A stretch of DNA of 64,000 bases from Ruegeria denitrificans. Its GTDB lineage: Bacteria; Pseudomonadota; Alphaproteobacteria; Rhodobacterales; Rhodobacteraceae. The notes beneath the pieces are model-generated. The model searched no databases. It saw nothing but the letters and a program-made list of their open reading frames with translations, and had not been told where the DNA came from. This document shows, piece by piece, positions 8,409 through 17,733 of the stretch (its first letter is position 1; the number at the start of each line of letters is the position of its first letter). Position numbers and translations under genes: made by a program. Location of the stretch: the NCBI RefSeq assembly GCF_001458295.1, contig NZ_CYUD01000002.1:1-64000 (forward strand), given 5' to 3'.

Positions 8409-8678
8409 GTGTTGCGGCTGTGGTTAGGCGATCCTAAAACGCGCATCCCAAAGTACATCATCGTCGCGTCGATCCCATTAAAAGCTTCACCGCTTTGGCA
8501 GGCTCTTTTGTTTGCCTACCTTGAAGGAACGCGCGGTTGGGACACTGCCGATATCGAGAATGCTGATAACGCGATGTTTTGGAGTGGTTGGGTCTTGTTC
8601 GCTGTTGGTATTGCCTTGTTTCTGCTCGTCCGCACGAGTTCTGTTTCCGAAGAAAATCAAGGAAAATTAGCACCTTAG
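8409..8678 (+). CDS. Small putative membrane protein
   Basis: This 89-residue frame has one convincing hydrophobic helix near the C-terminus ('FWSGWVLFAVGIALFLLVRT') and a possible weaker one before it ('YIIVASIPLKASPLWQALLFAYLE'). There is no strong ribosome binding site and no recognised family. It lies in the accessory stretch, where several frames look decayed, so it may be a remnant. Confidence 0.3.
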   Translation: MLRLWLGDPKTRIPKYIIVASIPLKASPLWQALLFAYLEGTRGWDTADIENADNAMFWSGWVLFAVGIALFLLVRTSSVSEENQGKLAP

Positions 8679-8722
8679 ATTTTGCCAAGCCTTTGGCCTG
8701 CCTCCTTCAAGCAGGCGTCGGT

Positions 8723-8777
8723 GCTCTCCGCAGCATTGGTCAAAATGGGCTCGCACTCGACTTTCTCTGCGGAGAGC
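8723..8777. repeat. 11-bp perfect inverted repeat
   Basis: GCTCTCCGCAG (8723-8733) is matched by its exact reverse complement (8767-8777) across a 33-nt spacer, in a non-coding gap. A second short dyad, GCCTGC/GCAGGC, lies just before it. No T-run follows on either strand. It could be a protein site, a structured RNA or the edge of an old insertion. Confidence 0.5.
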
Positions 8778-8897
8778 TAGCACAGGCAGTTTGAGCCCAA
8801 ACCTACCACTTACTGAAATCAATCTGGCAGCGAGCAAAGCCAACTTTTACTCAGAAAAATCACAGTACCGAAATACTAATTCAGCAAAAGGTGAGTC

Positions 8898-9248
8898 ATG
8901 CAGAGCAGTGCGACCATTGCGATTGTTGCAGGAGTTTTCCTTGCATCTTGTACAGACACGTCGGGCATTCTCGGGTCAGACGCTGGCCACCAGATGGTGA
9001 ATTCGAGTGTGAGCACACCCGATTTAAAATCGAGTGATGCTGTCTATTTTCAAGTAAAGGGGCAGAGTAATCGGCAATCAATTGGAACCTTAGAAGACGA
9101 CGGTGCCATTTGTAGCGGCTCAGTCTGCAGCTGGTCGTCTATCCAAGGGCACGCGCAAGCAAGCACCTCAGAGGTCTACATCGAGAGCGTAGAACGCATG
9201 AAATTAGCGGAAATGGGTGCCTCGAAACTGCCGCGCATGGACTGGTAA
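8898..9248 (+). CDS. Small predicted lipoprotein
   Basis: This 116-residue protein has a short signal peptide ending in the lipobox 'LASC', so Cys18 should be lipidated and the mature protein anchored in the envelope. An AGGTGAG site precedes the ATG. The mature part is Ser-rich with two cysteines in 'ICSGSVCSW', which could form a disulfide. No family is recognised. It stands alone between non-coding stretches, and its stop abuts a hairpin that is repeated beside the second sulfotransferase gene. Confidence 0.6.
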   Translation: MQSSATIAIVAGVFLASCTDTSGILGSDAGHQMVNSSVSTPDLKSSDAVYFQVKGQSNRQSIGTLEDDGAICSGSVCSWSSIQGHAQASTSEVYIESVERMKLAEMGASKLPRMDW

Positions 9249-9281
9249 GGTGTCCCACGGGGTGATCCAGCGTGGGGCACC
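9249..9281. repeat. Hairpin, copy 1 of a duplicated 3' flank
   Basis: GGTGTCCCACG (9249-9259) pairs with 9271-9281 around an 11-nt loop. The same hairpin recurs at 10841-10873, at a similar distance downstream of the second sulfotransferase gene, and a stretch around 'GCCGGGCCTA' between each hairpin and its gene is also shared. There is no T-run, so it may stabilise mRNA ends rather than terminate. Confidence 0.6.
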
Positions 9282-9364
9282 GGCATTAAAAATAAAAAAG
9301 AATTTAGGCATTTGGCTAGTCCCGCCGGGCCTACCACCTTGCCTCGAAACAGTGCTATTTGTTG

Positions 9365-10519
9365 TTAACGGGCAAACAATCTGCCCAGATAATCCCGCCA
9401 CGTTGGCGAAGAACTCTCGGAAACAGGCACTGCTGAGTCGCAACTCGTCCGATCAGACAGCAAAACCTTCGCGTCGGTACCTTCTTTATTTAAAGAATCA
9501 ACAAGATAGTCATGCATGATTTTCAGGGTTCGCTCATTGTCGGCTTGCGTCAACGCGGGCCAATCGGACCCTTGCGGTACGTCATTCGCAAAGAACGTTG
9601 TGCGCCCGAGGAATTTCTCTGCAATTCGCGCATACATACCCGAGTATCTGTTTACCAATGACGTACGCTCTTCGAACGACAAAAAACTCGTGCGCGGTGA
9701 CCCAAGCTTATCTAGAAGTTGCTTGGAGCTGAGGAGTTCCTGAATTTTTTTTTCAAATTCACTCCTCTGCGAAACCGGGTAAGAAAGAAAATGGGGCCAG
9801 AGACGAATACTTTCCACATTGGGGGACAGATTTCGAGCCTCAAATGTCTCGCGTTTCTCATCAAAAAGCCCGGCCAATTTCGATAAACCCAGGGTATCAG
9901 CGAAATCCGCTATAACATCTCCACCAGCGAAACTTTTTCTTTCAAAAGGTCGTACAATAACGTTCTGGACCCCAAAGATTTCTGACCAGATATCCAACCT
10001 TTGCTCGATCAAGTCATAATCGCCCAGCTTCTTGTCCAACACCCTGCGGATCATATCTTCGGAACACGGTTCAGTGCCCTTTGATCTTTGAGAGATAGAG
10101 GCTTCGATCCATTGATCAATCCGCCTCACATACAAAACCGCTTTGACATTTTCGCGCCCAAAGCTCTCTGCGAGCCATTCAATATGGTCTCGAGTGTGGA
10201 GCACATTAAAAAAGCCTTCGTGACTAATGATTGAATCCAAAGACGCATCACGAGCTTTGTTGATGCTATCTACAAATATAGGCAGTCGGGCGCGTTCAGT
10301 AGTTGCGAGGTCGTCCCAACGGTCTGTCCAGGGCAAAGTTGCGTTTGGTTCCACAGTCTTTGCGATCTGAAGCATTTCAACGACATGGTTCGAGCCAAAT
10401 ATAGGTTTAGGATAGTAAATCCCATTTTCGTTTAGCCATTCGGCATTCTGAAAGAGAAAATTCTGTATGGATGTGGTGCCGGTCTTTGGGCAACCGATAT
10501 GAAAAATAATGTTTGCCAA
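9365..10519 (-). CDS. P-loop sulfotransferase-like protein A
   Basis: The 5'-phosphosulfate loop 'HIGCPKTGTTSIQNF' lies near the N-terminus, and the 3'-phosphate-binding region is 'VLYVRRIDQWIEASIS' about 120 residues further on. These mark a PAPS-dependent sulfotransferase of the type found in bacterial polysaccharide or capsule loci. The best start is a TTG at 10519, which aligns with the TTG start of its neighbour; the frame stays open to 10549. It is roughly 60-65 percent identical by eye to the gene at 10988-12109. There is no glycosyltransferase nearby, so the acceptor (sugar, lipid or small molecule) is unknown. Confidence 0.75.
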   Translation of the reverse strand: MANIIFHIGCPKTGTTSIQNFLFQNAEWLNENGIYYPKPIFGSNHVVEMLQIAKTVEPNATLPWTDRWDDLATTERARLPIFVDSINKARDASLDSIISHEGFFNVLHTRDHIEWLAESFGRENVKAVLYVRRIDQWIEASISQRSKGTEPCSEDMIRRVLDKKLGDYDLIEQRLDIWSEIFGVQNVIVRPFERKSFAGGDVIADFADTLGLSKLAGLFDEKRETFEARNLSPNVESIRLWPHFLSYPVSQRSEFEKKIQELLSSKQLLDKLGSPRTSFLSFEERTSLVNRYSGMYARIAEKFLGRTTFFANDVPQGSDWPALTQADNERTLKIMHDYLVDSLNKEGTDAKVLLSDRTSCDSAVPVSESSSPTWRDYLGRLFAR

Positions 10520-10747
10520 CTGATCAAAGTTTCCCGATGGAAAGGACAAAAACGCTGGCTACTTGGCCACTCATACGTTTCCTTTATGAATGGCACTGAT
10601 ACCCGCTTCGGAAAATCGGGGCAAGCGCATACAATTTTTCGACTTTCGCTGATCGGCCAATCCTCACCATCCAGTTCTTGGGTGCTAAGCTCACAAATGC
10701 GCGGATCGTGTTCATACTGAAATCAATCGCGGTCTTGAATAAGCCAG

Positions 10748-10845
10748 TTAAAAAACCGGCGGTCGCAGCCCGGCCTGAAACCAGCGAACCAGAGAGACGA
10801 TGGAATACACCGGCAGCCCCGTCGCCGTTTGAATATAGGCGGCGT
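10748..10845 (-). pseudogene. 3' remnant of an Asp/Glu racemase gene
   Basis: On the minus strand this codes about 31 residues to a TAA stop and matches the C-terminus of the intact racemase at 12388. The stretch 'IQTATGLPVYSIVSLV' is identical, and four of the five residue changes I count occur in the last 12 codons, three of them conservative (Ile/Val, Tyr/Phe, Ser/Ala). The remnant ends abruptly at 'GGCGT', where the second copy of the duplicated hairpin begins. The conservative changes suggest it was once a functional, already diverged racemase. Confidence 0.75.
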
Positions 10846-10873
10846 CCCACGAAGTATTCCAGCGTGGGACACC
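10841..10873. repeat. Hairpin, copy 2 of a duplicated 3' flank
   Basis: GGCGTCCCACG (10841-10851) pairs with 10863-10873 around an 11-nt loop. It matches the hairpin at 9249-9281 and overlaps the truncated end of the racemase remnant by 5 bp, marking the rearrangement junction. Confidence 0.6.
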
Positions 10874-10987
10874 CACGTTGAAATATAACTATAAAATCCA
10901 GATATTGGCAGTCCTGCCGGGCCTATCACCTTACCTGAAACTGAGATGATCTGTGCTGTCGGACTCCCGACATCCCCAATTCGAATT

Positions 10988-12109
10988 TCAAGTTGCTAGG
11001 GGCCGTTCGGGCTTGGTATCTGAAATGCCGGACTTCATCCGCTCTGATAGCAAAACTTTAGCGTCGATGCCTTCTGCCCTGAAAGACTCAACCAGAAAAT
11101 CATACATAATTTCGAAAGTTCGCTTTTCGTCGGCTGGCGTAAACTCGGGAAAGTCGCCCTCTTGCGGCCCTTCGTCGACAAAGAACTTCTCTTGCCCAAG
11201 GTACTTTTCAGCAAGGCGCCCATACATGCCGGAGACTCTTTGAACTAACGATGTTCTCGCTTCAAAAGACAAAAAACTTGCGCGAGGTGGTCCCAATCTC
11301 TCTAGAAGCTGCTGTGAACTGAGCAAATATACGATTTTCTTTTCCAACTCAGTTCTTTTCGACACGGGATAGGAAAGGAATTGTGGCCAGAGGCGCACGC
11401 TTTCGACATTGGGTGATAAATTGCGAGTTCTAAAATTCTTGCGCTTTTGCTCAAACAGCCGAGACAATTCCGGCAAATCCAAAGCATGCGCGAAATCAGA
11501 TATGACATCACCACCTACAAAACTTTTTCTTTCAAAAGGTCGGACAACGATGCTCTGCGAACCGAAAATTTCTTCCCAGACCTCCAAGTTCTGTTCGATC
11601 TTTTCATAACTTTCCAGACGATTGCGCGCTGCTCTGCGGACCATTTCGTCGGAATAGGGCTCAACCCCCTTAGATCTCTGCGAAATTGAGGCTTCCACCC
11701 ATTGATCAATTCGCCTTAGGTACAAAATTACTTTTACGTTAGTGCGACCAAATTTTTCCGCGAGCCATTCGATATGATCGCGCGTGCTGATCGTTTTGAG
11801 AAAACCTTCATGGCTAATGATCGAATCCGTAGACGCCTCCCGGGCGTTCTTTACAGCCTCAATCATCAAAGGAAGGCGCGCACTCTCTGATGTCGCAAGC
11901 TTTTCGAAACGAGCTGCCCAACGAATATTCGCATTTGGATTTTTTGCCCTGACAATTTGAAGCAACTCAACTACGTGATTGGCTCCAAATATCGGTTTGG
12001 GATAATAAACACCACGTTCGCCAAGCCAGGCCGCGTGGTGATACAGGAAATTCTGAATGGAAGTCGTGCCCGTTTTTGGAAGGCCGATATGAAAGATAAC
12101 ATTTGCCAA
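10988..12109 (-). CDS. P-loop sulfotransferase-like protein B
   Basis: This 373-residue protein begins 'MANVIFHIGLPKTGTTSIQ' with the PAPS 5'-phosphosulfate loop right at the N-terminus. The 3'-phosphate-binding segment is 'VILYLRRIDQWVEASIS'. The start is TTG, with an in-frame stop two codons upstream, so no longer protein is possible. It is a tandem paralogue of the gene at 9365: catalytic segments and the 'RNLSPNVES(I/V)RLWP' and 'FLSYPVS' blocks are shared, while the C-terminal tail differs. It probably transfers sulfate from PAPS; the acceptor is unknown. Confidence 0.75.
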   Translation of the reverse strand: MANVIFHIGLPKTGTTSIQNFLYHHAAWLGERGVYYPKPIFGANHVVELLQIVRAKNPNANIRWAARFEKLATSESARLPLMIEAVKNAREASTDSIISHEGFLKTISTRDHIEWLAEKFGRTNVKVILYLRRIDQWVEASISQRSKGVEPYSDEMVRRAARNRLESYEKIEQNLEVWEEIFGSQSIVVRPFERKSFVGGDVISDFAHALDLPELSRLFEQKRKNFRTRNLSPNVESVRLWPQFLSYPVSKRTELEKKIVYLLSSQQLLERLGPPRASFLSFEARTSLVQRVSGMYGRLAEKYLGQEKFFVDEGPQEGDFPEFTPADEKRTFEIMYDFLVESFRAEGIDAKVLLSERMKSGISDTKPERPLAT

Positions 12110-12387
12110 ATTTCTTCAAGTATCCCAAAGAACAAAGGAGAAGACGTTGAGTGAGACGGCGCTCAGGCGTTCTGTCGTGCGCAGTTTTGTTACTTGTTTC
12201 AGAAAATCTTCGCAAGCGCGCGCCGGTTTCCCGGTTCTTGACCGACCAAACTCTGATCGGTTTGGCAGTCCTGTTCATCAACCAATAACGGCGTTCGTTT
12301 TGAAATTGCAAACTGAGTTCTCTTAAGCACGGTTTTTTGCTCTGATCGTTGCGATGCAGAAGTCAGTCGTTGGACTAGAGTATCAAC

Positions 12388-13098
12388 TTAGTAAATCGGT
12401 GGCCTTAGCCCGGACTGAAACCAACTGACCAGAGAGACGATGGAATACACCGGCAGCCCCGTCGCCGTTTGAATATCGGCGGCGTAGGGGCACATGTTGG
12501 TGCATTCCAGCACCAGCGCGCCGAGGTCGGGATGGGCCTCCTTCATCGCCAGGGCGGCCTCGACATTGTCGGCGCGGGCCTTTTCCACGTCCAGCGTCAG
12601 CTCATTGTCTAGGATAGCGCGTGTGAATTCCTGCCCACCTTCGGTCGATCCGACGGGCGTGCCCTCGGGCACCTGTGCGCTGCGCAGGTGGGCCTCGGTC
12701 AAAGTCGAGGCCGAGATGGTCAGCACCCCTGCCCGTTTGCCCGCAGGCAATATCCGGTTCACCATTTCGACCTGCATAAGTGAGGATGTGACTACGGGCA
12801 CCGACACCGCCTCGGACAGTTCTTTCTGAAACAGTGCCAGGAACCCGCAATTGGTGGTGATCCCATCGACGCCCTCATCAACCAACTCACGCGCGGCATC
12901 GACAAAAGCGTCCAACATACCGGTGGCCCCGCGACGCACCACCAGATCGGGCGAGGCGTTTCGCACGATGCGGAAATGAACCGGAAATGGCCAGGTCAGC
13001 GCGTTGCCCATGTCGCCGGGAATGCGGGGAAAGCGTGCGTCCAGCATCAGGATACCCACCGATGCGCCATAAATCGATTTGCCACCTGCTGCGATCAT
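12388..13098 (-). CDS. Aspartate/glutamate racemase-family protein
   Basis: Two catalytic cysteines are visible in 'TTNCGFLA' and 'LECTNM', the pair that acts as acid and base in PLP-independent amino-acid racemases. The start chosen (236 residues) has AAGAGG 8 bp upstream and begins 'MIAAGGKSIYGASVGILM'; a longer frame opens at 13149 but lacks a ribosome binding site. The family also includes hydantoin racemases and AroM-like proteins. It is near the FAD dehydrogenase/TRAP cluster and could supply the enantiomer that the dehydrogenase oxidises (inference). The 3' end of a second copy lies at 10748. Confidence 0.75.
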   Translation of the reverse strand: MIAAGGKSIYGASVGILMLDARFPRIPGDMGNALTWPFPVHFRIVRNASPDLVVRRGATGMLDAFVDAARELVDEGVDGITTNCGFLALFQKELSEAVSVPVVTSSLMQVEMVNRILPAGKRAGVLTISASTLTEAHLRSAQVPEGTPVGSTEGGQEFTRAILDNELTLDVEKARADNVEAALAMKEAHPDLGALVLECTNMCPYAADIQTATGLPVYSIVSLVSWFQSGLRPPIY

Positions 13099-13235
13099 TC
13101 CTCTAACCTCTTGTCTTTCAGTCATGTTCTGCAAGATTTTCTTCGCCATCCAAAACGCGACGACGCGCGCAGAGTTTGCACAGACAGGTTAAAGGTCAAT
13201 AGGCAAAACTGAGTTGCGTCGAATCCGGCGCGTCT

Positions 13236-14162
13236 TCAAATGGTGTCGCTGCCACCTTCAACGCTGGTCGCAAATGACGCCATCGCGGGTTTTAGTTGGT
13301 CCAGAAATTCCCGCCCGATGGTGGACAAAGGGCGCCCTTTGGCGGTGATGATGGCCAGTTCCAAAGTCACCGCCGGCCGAAATGGGCGGGTCTGATATCC
13401 GCGCTCAGTGTCAAAGGCTACGGTAAAGGGGTCGATCACGGCAACCCCCATGCCCTGTTTAACAAAGCTCAGCAGGTTTTCAGACAGATGCGTGTGTATC
13501 TGCGTGCGCCAAATCCGGTTCGCTGCCTGAAAGACATCCCGTGTGCCGCGATAGGTTTGGTGTTCGGGACCCATCACGATAAAGGGTTCATTCTCTAGCA
13601 GTTCCGGGGTCAGCACATCGTATTGGGCCAGGTGGCTGCCTTCGGGAAATGTGGCCACAGTTTCAAAGCGGAATACCTGAGCATTGAGCGTATCGTGAAG
13701 GATCGGAACCTCGACAATGCCCACTTCGAACAGGCCCGAGATCACCCATTCCTGAATCTTTGACGAATATTGTGATTGGAAGCTGACCGACAAATTGGGG
13801 CGGCTGGCAGCGAAACGCGCGATTTCCCGTGGCATGAACCCAAACGACAGCATATGCGGCGCGGCCACTTGTAGCTGACCGGGATGTTTGTTTTGCAAAT
13901 CTGTCACGGCCTGCGCCACGTGATCCAAACCCCGAACAACCGTATCTACCTCGCGATACAGCAGATCGGCTTCGGGGGTCGGCAGCAGACGGCCCTTGTT
14001 CCGCTCAAACAGCGGCAGACGGGCTTCGCGTTCTAACTGAGCCAAAAGATTGCTGATACCAGGTTGCGATATCCCCAGAACCGAAGCCGCCCCAGTCACC
14101 GTTCCCGTCTCCATAATCGCGTGAAACGCCTGCAATTGCCGAAACCGAAGAGACATCGTCAT
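13236..14162 (-). CDS. LysR-family regulator of the adjacent catabolic cluster
   Basis: The chosen start gives 308 residues beginning 'MTMSLRFRQLQAFHAIMETG', the normal LysR N-terminus; a frame open to 14333 would add an unlikely tail. The HTH is near residues 5-64 ('AASVLGISQPGISNLLAQLE') and the effector-binding domain follows. It is divergent from the enolase-superfamily/FAD dehydrogenase/TRAP operon, and a dyad lies in the gap. It probably activates that operon when its substrate is present. Confidence 0.85.
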   Translation of the reverse strand: MTMSLRFRQLQAFHAIMETGTVTGAASVLGISQPGISNLLAQLEREARLPLFERNKGRLLPTPEADLLYREVDTVVRGLDHVAQAVTDLQNKHPGQLQVAAPHMLSFGFMPREIARFAASRPNLSVSFQSQYSSKIQEWVISGLFEVGIVEVPILHDTLNAQVFRFETVATFPEGSHLAQYDVLTPELLENEPFIVMGPEHQTYRGTRDVFQAANRIWRTQIHTHLSENLLSFVKQGMGVAVIDPFTVAFDTERGYQTRPFRPAVTLELAIITAKGRPLSTIGREFLDQLKPAMASFATSVEGGSDTI

Positions 14163-14188
14163 ACTCACATCATTTATTCTGATACCCT

Positions 14189-14203
14189 TACTACAATATA
14201 GTA
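14189..14203. promoter_or_regulatory. Probable LysR operator
   Basis: TACTA-N5-TAGTA is a perfect 5-bp dyad in the 93-bp gap between the divergent LysR gene and the catabolic operon, in an AT-rich patch. It lies about 53 bp before the ATG of the operon's first gene. Confidence 0.4.
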
Positions 14204-14255
14204 TTTGAAATGATATAGCTATCGCGGCACGGTTCTCCGAGCGACCGGAGGACCA

Positions 14256-15389
14256 ATGACTGACTTGAACCAAACCATCACAGGGTTCGACCTTTGGCAT
14301 CTTGAGCTGCCTGTTACATCGCGGCGTGATCATGGGATCGGCTCGGTCGAAGGCAGTTGCGAAGTTGTAATCTTGCGCCTGACCTCTGAGAGCGGATCGG
14401 AAGGATTTGGCGAAGCATCGCCCTGGTCGGTTTTCACCGGTACGCCCGAAGCAACTTACGCAGCGCTAGATCGTTACATCCGCCCGTTGGTTGTTGGGTC
14501 TCGCGTGGCCGACCGGGCTGAGATCATGGCCAAGGCTGCCTTTGCCGTCGCACATTGCACCGAAGCAAAGGCCGCATTGGATACTGCCTTGCTGGATCTG
14601 ACCGGGCGTATCAGCGGCGTGCCGGTCTGGGCACTTTTGGGCGGTAAGTGCCGGGATTCGATCCCGCTGAGCTGTTCGATCGCCAACCCCGATTTCACGC
14701 AGGACATCGCGCTACTTGAGCAATTGCGCGAGGACGGGGTTCGCATCGTCAAGCTGAAGACCGGGTTCAAGGACCACGCGTTCGACATCATGAGACTTGA
14801 ACATCTGGCGCAGCATTGCCCCGAGTTTTCGGTGCGCGTGGATTACAACCAAGGCCTATCTATTGAGGATGCGCCGGCTCAGGTACGTGATGTCGCTCAA
14901 TTCAATCCCGACTTTATCGAACAACCGGTCCGGGCGCATCACTATGACATGATGGCCAAACTGCGAGGTCAGATCGACCTACCCTTGCTGGCCGACGAAA
15001 GTGTGTTTGGCCCCGAGGATATGGAGCGTGCGGCGCGTGAAGGCATCTGCGATGGCGTTTCAATCAAGATCATGAAATCCGGTGGGCTCAGCCGGGGTCA
15101 GACTGTGGCGCGTATCGCTGCCGCACATGGGCTCAGCGCATATGGAGGCGACATGTTCGAGGCTGGGCTGGCGCATCTGGCCGGAACCCACATGATCGCC
15201 GCAACACCAGAAATCAAACTGGGATGCGAGTTCTATCAGGCGTCGTATTTCCTGAAAGAAGACATTCTGGAAGACCCCTTCGTGGTGCAAAACGGACGGG
15301 TCATTGTGCCGGACACACCTGGATTGGGCGGCCGTCCCGATATGAGTAAACTGAACCACTATGCTGTGACCAAGGAGGTCGCTGCATGA
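14256..15389 (+). CDS. Enolase-superfamily (MR/MLE) enzyme, possible hydroxyproline-type dehydratase or epimerase
   Basis: This 377-residue protein has the capping domain and barrel of mandelate racemase/muconate lactonizing enzymes. 'VKLKTG' gives the KxK base (Lys166, Lys168); Asp196, Glu222 and Asp247 are the Mg2+ ligands; Lys271 and Lys274 in 'IKIMKSGG' lie on the opposite face. Two-lysine members act on proline-type substrates: cis-3-hydroxy-L-proline dehydratase and 4-hydroxyproline betaine 2-epimerase, both known from roseobacters. The neighbouring DadA-like dehydrogenase and TRAP transporter fit that. Other amino acids or dipeptides cannot be excluded. An accGGAGGacc site precedes the ATG. 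Confidence 0.75.
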   Translation: MTDLNQTITGFDLWHLELPVTSRRDHGIGSVEGSCEVVILRLTSESGSEGFGEASPWSVFTGTPEATYAALDRYIRPLVVGSRVADRAEIMAKAAFAVAHCTEAKAALDTALLDLTGRISGVPVWALLGGKCRDSIPLSCSIANPDFTQDIALLEQLREDGVRIVKLKTGFKDHAFDIMRLEHLAQHCPEFSVRVDYNQGLSIEDAPAQVRDVAQFNPDFIEQPVRAHHYDMMAKLRGQIDLPLLADESVFGPEDMERAAREGICDGVSIKIMKSGGLSRGQTVARIAAAHGLSAYGGDMFEAGLAHLAGTHMIAATPEIKLGCEFYQASYFLKEDILEDPFVVQNGRVIVPDTPGLGGRPDMSKLNHYAVTKEVAA

Positions 15390-16636
15390 GCGAACGCAAG
15401 ACCATAGCCATCATCGGAGCCGGCATCGTCGGCGTATCGGCAGCGGTCTGGCTGCAACGAGACGGGCATGACGTCATCCTGATCGACAAAGCCGGACCTG
15501 GCGAGGGTACGTCGCACGGCAATGGCGGGGTTCTGGCATCCTGTTCAATCATTCCTGTCACGGTGCCGGGGCTGCTGCAAAAGGCACCGAGGATGCTGTT
15601 TGATCCATCCCAGCCGCTTTTCATGAAATGGGGTTATGTGCCCAAGCTGCTGCCGTGGCTGGTGCGTTACCTGAAACACGCCAACGTGGACGACGTCGAA
15701 CGTATTGCCGCTGCACTGGCACCTATCGTCGGCGACAGCTTAAATGACCATCAGGCGCTGGCGCAGGGCACCGGAGCCGAGAAATGGCTTACCCCTTCGG
15801 ACTACCTATTTCTTTACGAGAACCGAAAACACTTCGAAGGCGATGCCCTTGGCTGGGATATCCGGCGCAAGCATGGTTTTGAGTGGGAGGAGCTGGAGGG
15901 CGAAGCCTTTCACGCTTATGACCCCATTTTCAGCAAGGATATCGGCTTTGCTGCAAGGCTGCCCGATCATGGGCACATTACCGATCCGGGGCGGTATGTA
16001 AAAGATTTGGCTGCCCATGTCCAAGCCAATGGCGGCAGAATCATCCGCGCAGCCGTCGATGATGTTGTGCGCGAAAATGGCCACGTCGTCGGCGTGCGGG
16101 CGGCTGGCGAGACCATTGCCTGTGACACCGCAATTGTCACCGCAGGCGTCTGGTCCGGGCCTTTGGCCAACAAACTGGGTGTTTCTGTTCCTCTGGAGAG
16201 CGAACGCGGGTATCATCTTGAATTGGTGGAACCTTCCGCGATGCTGAAAAGTCCGGTTATGGTAGCGTCAGGCAAGTTCGTCGCCACCCCGATGGAGGGT
16301 CGCATCCGTCTGGCCGGGATCGTCGAATTTGGCGGGCTGGCCGCGCCACCCTCTAGGGCGCCGTTTGAGCTGATGCGCAAAAATGCCCGGGCAGCTTTTC
16401 CGGGCGTGACATGGAAGGATGAAGTGGAATGGATGGGGCACCGGCCCGCGCCTGCAGACTCGATCCCGGTAATCGGTGAGGTTCCGGGGGTTGAAGGCGC
16501 GTATATGGGCTTTGGTCACCATCACATCGGCCTGACAGGCGGGCCTAAAACAGGGCGTCTATTGGCCCAAATGATCGCGGGCAGAACCCCGAACGCAGAC
16601 ACGGGTGTCTACGCCCCGTCGCGATACACGAATTAA
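15386..16636 (+). CDS. FAD-dependent D-amino acid dehydrogenase-like oxidoreductase
   Basis: This 416-residue protein starts with the dinucleotide-binding motif '[19 protein letters not shown]' and ends with the typical DAO C-terminal '[19 protein letters not shown]', matching DadA-type dehydrogenases in length. It overlaps the upstream enolase-superfamily gene by 4 bp (ATGA). It should oxidise a D-amino acid or secondary amine (for example a D-proline derivative) and pass electrons to the respiratory chain. The exact substrate is inferred only from its neighbours. Confidence 0.8.
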   Translation: MSERKTIAIIGAGIVGVSAAVWLQRDGHDVILIDKAGPGEGTSHGNGGVLASCSIIPVTVPGLLQKAPRMLFDPSQPLFMKWGYVPKLLPWLVRYLKHANVDDVERIAAALAPIVGDSLNDHQALAQGTGAEKWLTPSDYLFLYENRKHFEGDALGWDIRRKHGFEWEELEGEAFHAYDPIFSKDIGFAARLPDHGHITDPGRYVKDLAAHVQANGGRIIRAAVDDVVRENGHVVGVRAAGETIACDTAIVTAGVWSGPLANKLGVSVPLESERGYHLELVEPSAMLKSPVMVASGKFVATPMEGRIRLAGIVEFGGLAAPPSRAPFELMRKNARAAFPGVTWKDEVEWMGHRPAPADSIPVIGEVPGVEGAYMGFGHHHIGLTGGPKTGRLLAQMIAGRTPNADTGVYAPSRYTN

Positions 16637-16686
16637 CACAGCCGGTGATCAACACCGGCCTGACCAATACCAACTGGGAGACTAAA

Positions 16687-17664
16687 ATGAAAAAACTAAC
16701 GAACCTTCTGGCAGCAACCGCACTGACCGCTGCCGCAGCCCTGCCGGTCGCAGCTGAAAAATGGGACATGCCAATGGCCTATTCAGCGTCGAACTTCCAT
16801 TCGGCCACAGGCGCTGAATTCGCCAAATGCGTGACCACCGGCACCGGCGGCGAGATCGAAATTGTCACCCACCCATCGGGTTCCCTGTTCAAAGGGGCGG
16901 ATATCAAACGCGCCATTCAGACCGGTCAGGCCCCTATTGGAGAGCGTCTGCTGTCCGGCCACCAGAACGAAAACGCGTTGTTTGGATTTGATTCAATCCC
17001 CTTCCTGGCAACGTCGTTTGACGACAGCGCCAAGCTTTGGGACGCTGCAAAACCTTCGATCGAGAACCTGCTGGCCGAACAGAACCTGACGCTGCTTTAT
17101 GCAGTGCCGTGGCCGCCGCAGGGGCTGTATTTCAAAGACGAAGTGAACTCGGTCGCTGATATGAAAGGCATCAAGTTCCGCTCGTATAACAACGCCACGT
17201 CACGTCTGGCCGAGCTGACTGGAATGCTGCCGGTGACCATCGAAGCGGCCGAGATCAGCCAGGCCTTTGCCACCGGCGTTGCCGATTCCATGGTGTCTTC
17301 TGGCTCAACCGGGTATGACCGCAAAGTTTGGGAAAGCCTGGATTATTTCTACGAAGTGGATGCTTGGCTGCCGCGCAACTATGTGATGGTCAACTCGGAT
17401 ATCTGGGCTGGAGTATCTGACGCGAACAAGAACGTCATCAAAGCCTGCGCCGAACTGGCCGAATACGCGGGGAACTGGCGGGCCAAGGAATATACCGGGT
17501 TCACCCTGCAAGGCTTGCGTGACGGCGGCATGACCGTTGGTCCGGCGTCCGAGCAGATGACGAACGAGCTGAAAGAGATCGGCGTCACCATGACCAACGA
17601 ATGGCTTGAGGCCGCCGGGGACGAAGGCAAGGCCATCGTCGACGCCTTCAACGCACAGCAATAA
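16687..17664 (+). CDS. dctP: TRAP transporter substrate-binding protein (DctP family)
   Basis: The start is the ATG at 16687, 7 bp after GGGAG, giving a Sec signal peptide ('MKKLTNLLAATALTAAAALPVAA') and a periplasmic mature protein of about 300 residues. The helix-strand pattern, 'ADMKGIKFRSYNN' and the conserved Arg of 'FRSY' (carboxylate contact in this family) mark DctP. It delivers a carboxylated solute to the DctQM permease encoded next. The ligand is probably the substrate of the two upstream enzymes. Confidence 0.9.
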   Translation: MKKLTNLLAATALTAAAALPVAAEKWDMPMAYSASNFHSATGAEFAKCVTTGTGGEIEIVTHPSGSLFKGADIKRAIQTGQAPIGERLLSGHQNENALFGFDSIPFLATSFDDSAKLWDAAKPSIENLLAEQNLTLLYAVPWPPQGLYFKDEVNSVADMKGIKFRSYNNATSRLAELTGMLPVTIEAAEISQAFATGVADSMVSSGSTGYDRKVWESLDYFYEVDAWLPRNYVMVNSDIWAGVSDANKNVIKACAELAEYAGNWRAKEYTGFTLQGLRDGGMTVGPASEQMTNELKEIGVTMTNEWLEAAGDEGKAIVDAFNAQQ

Positions 17665-17675
17665 CACAGCATGGG

Positions 17676-17699
17676 CGGGCGGCAGCCATCTGCCGCCCG
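17676..17699 (+). promoter_or_regulatory. Intra-operon hairpin between dctP and dctQ
   Basis: A perfect 10-bp GC-rich stem (17676-17685 with 17690-17699, CCAT loop) sits 12 bp after the dctP stop. No T-run follows. Such hairpins often protect the mRNA of the binding protein or cause partial termination so that it is made in excess over the permease. Confidence 0.6.
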
Positions 17700-17733
17700 T
17701 TCTCTATCCAATCATAAGAAAAGCGGGGACGGT

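Noticed and set aside
10584..10850. Minus-strand ORF across the racemase remnant
   Set aside because: It reads the remnant in a different frame from the one that matches the intact racemase.
10748..12482. Integrative element with att-like direct repeats around sulfotransferase B
   Set aside because: The repeat of the racemase 3' end could mimic attachment sites, but there is no integrase, and the matching hairpins and paralogous genes on both sides fit segmental duplication with later deletion.
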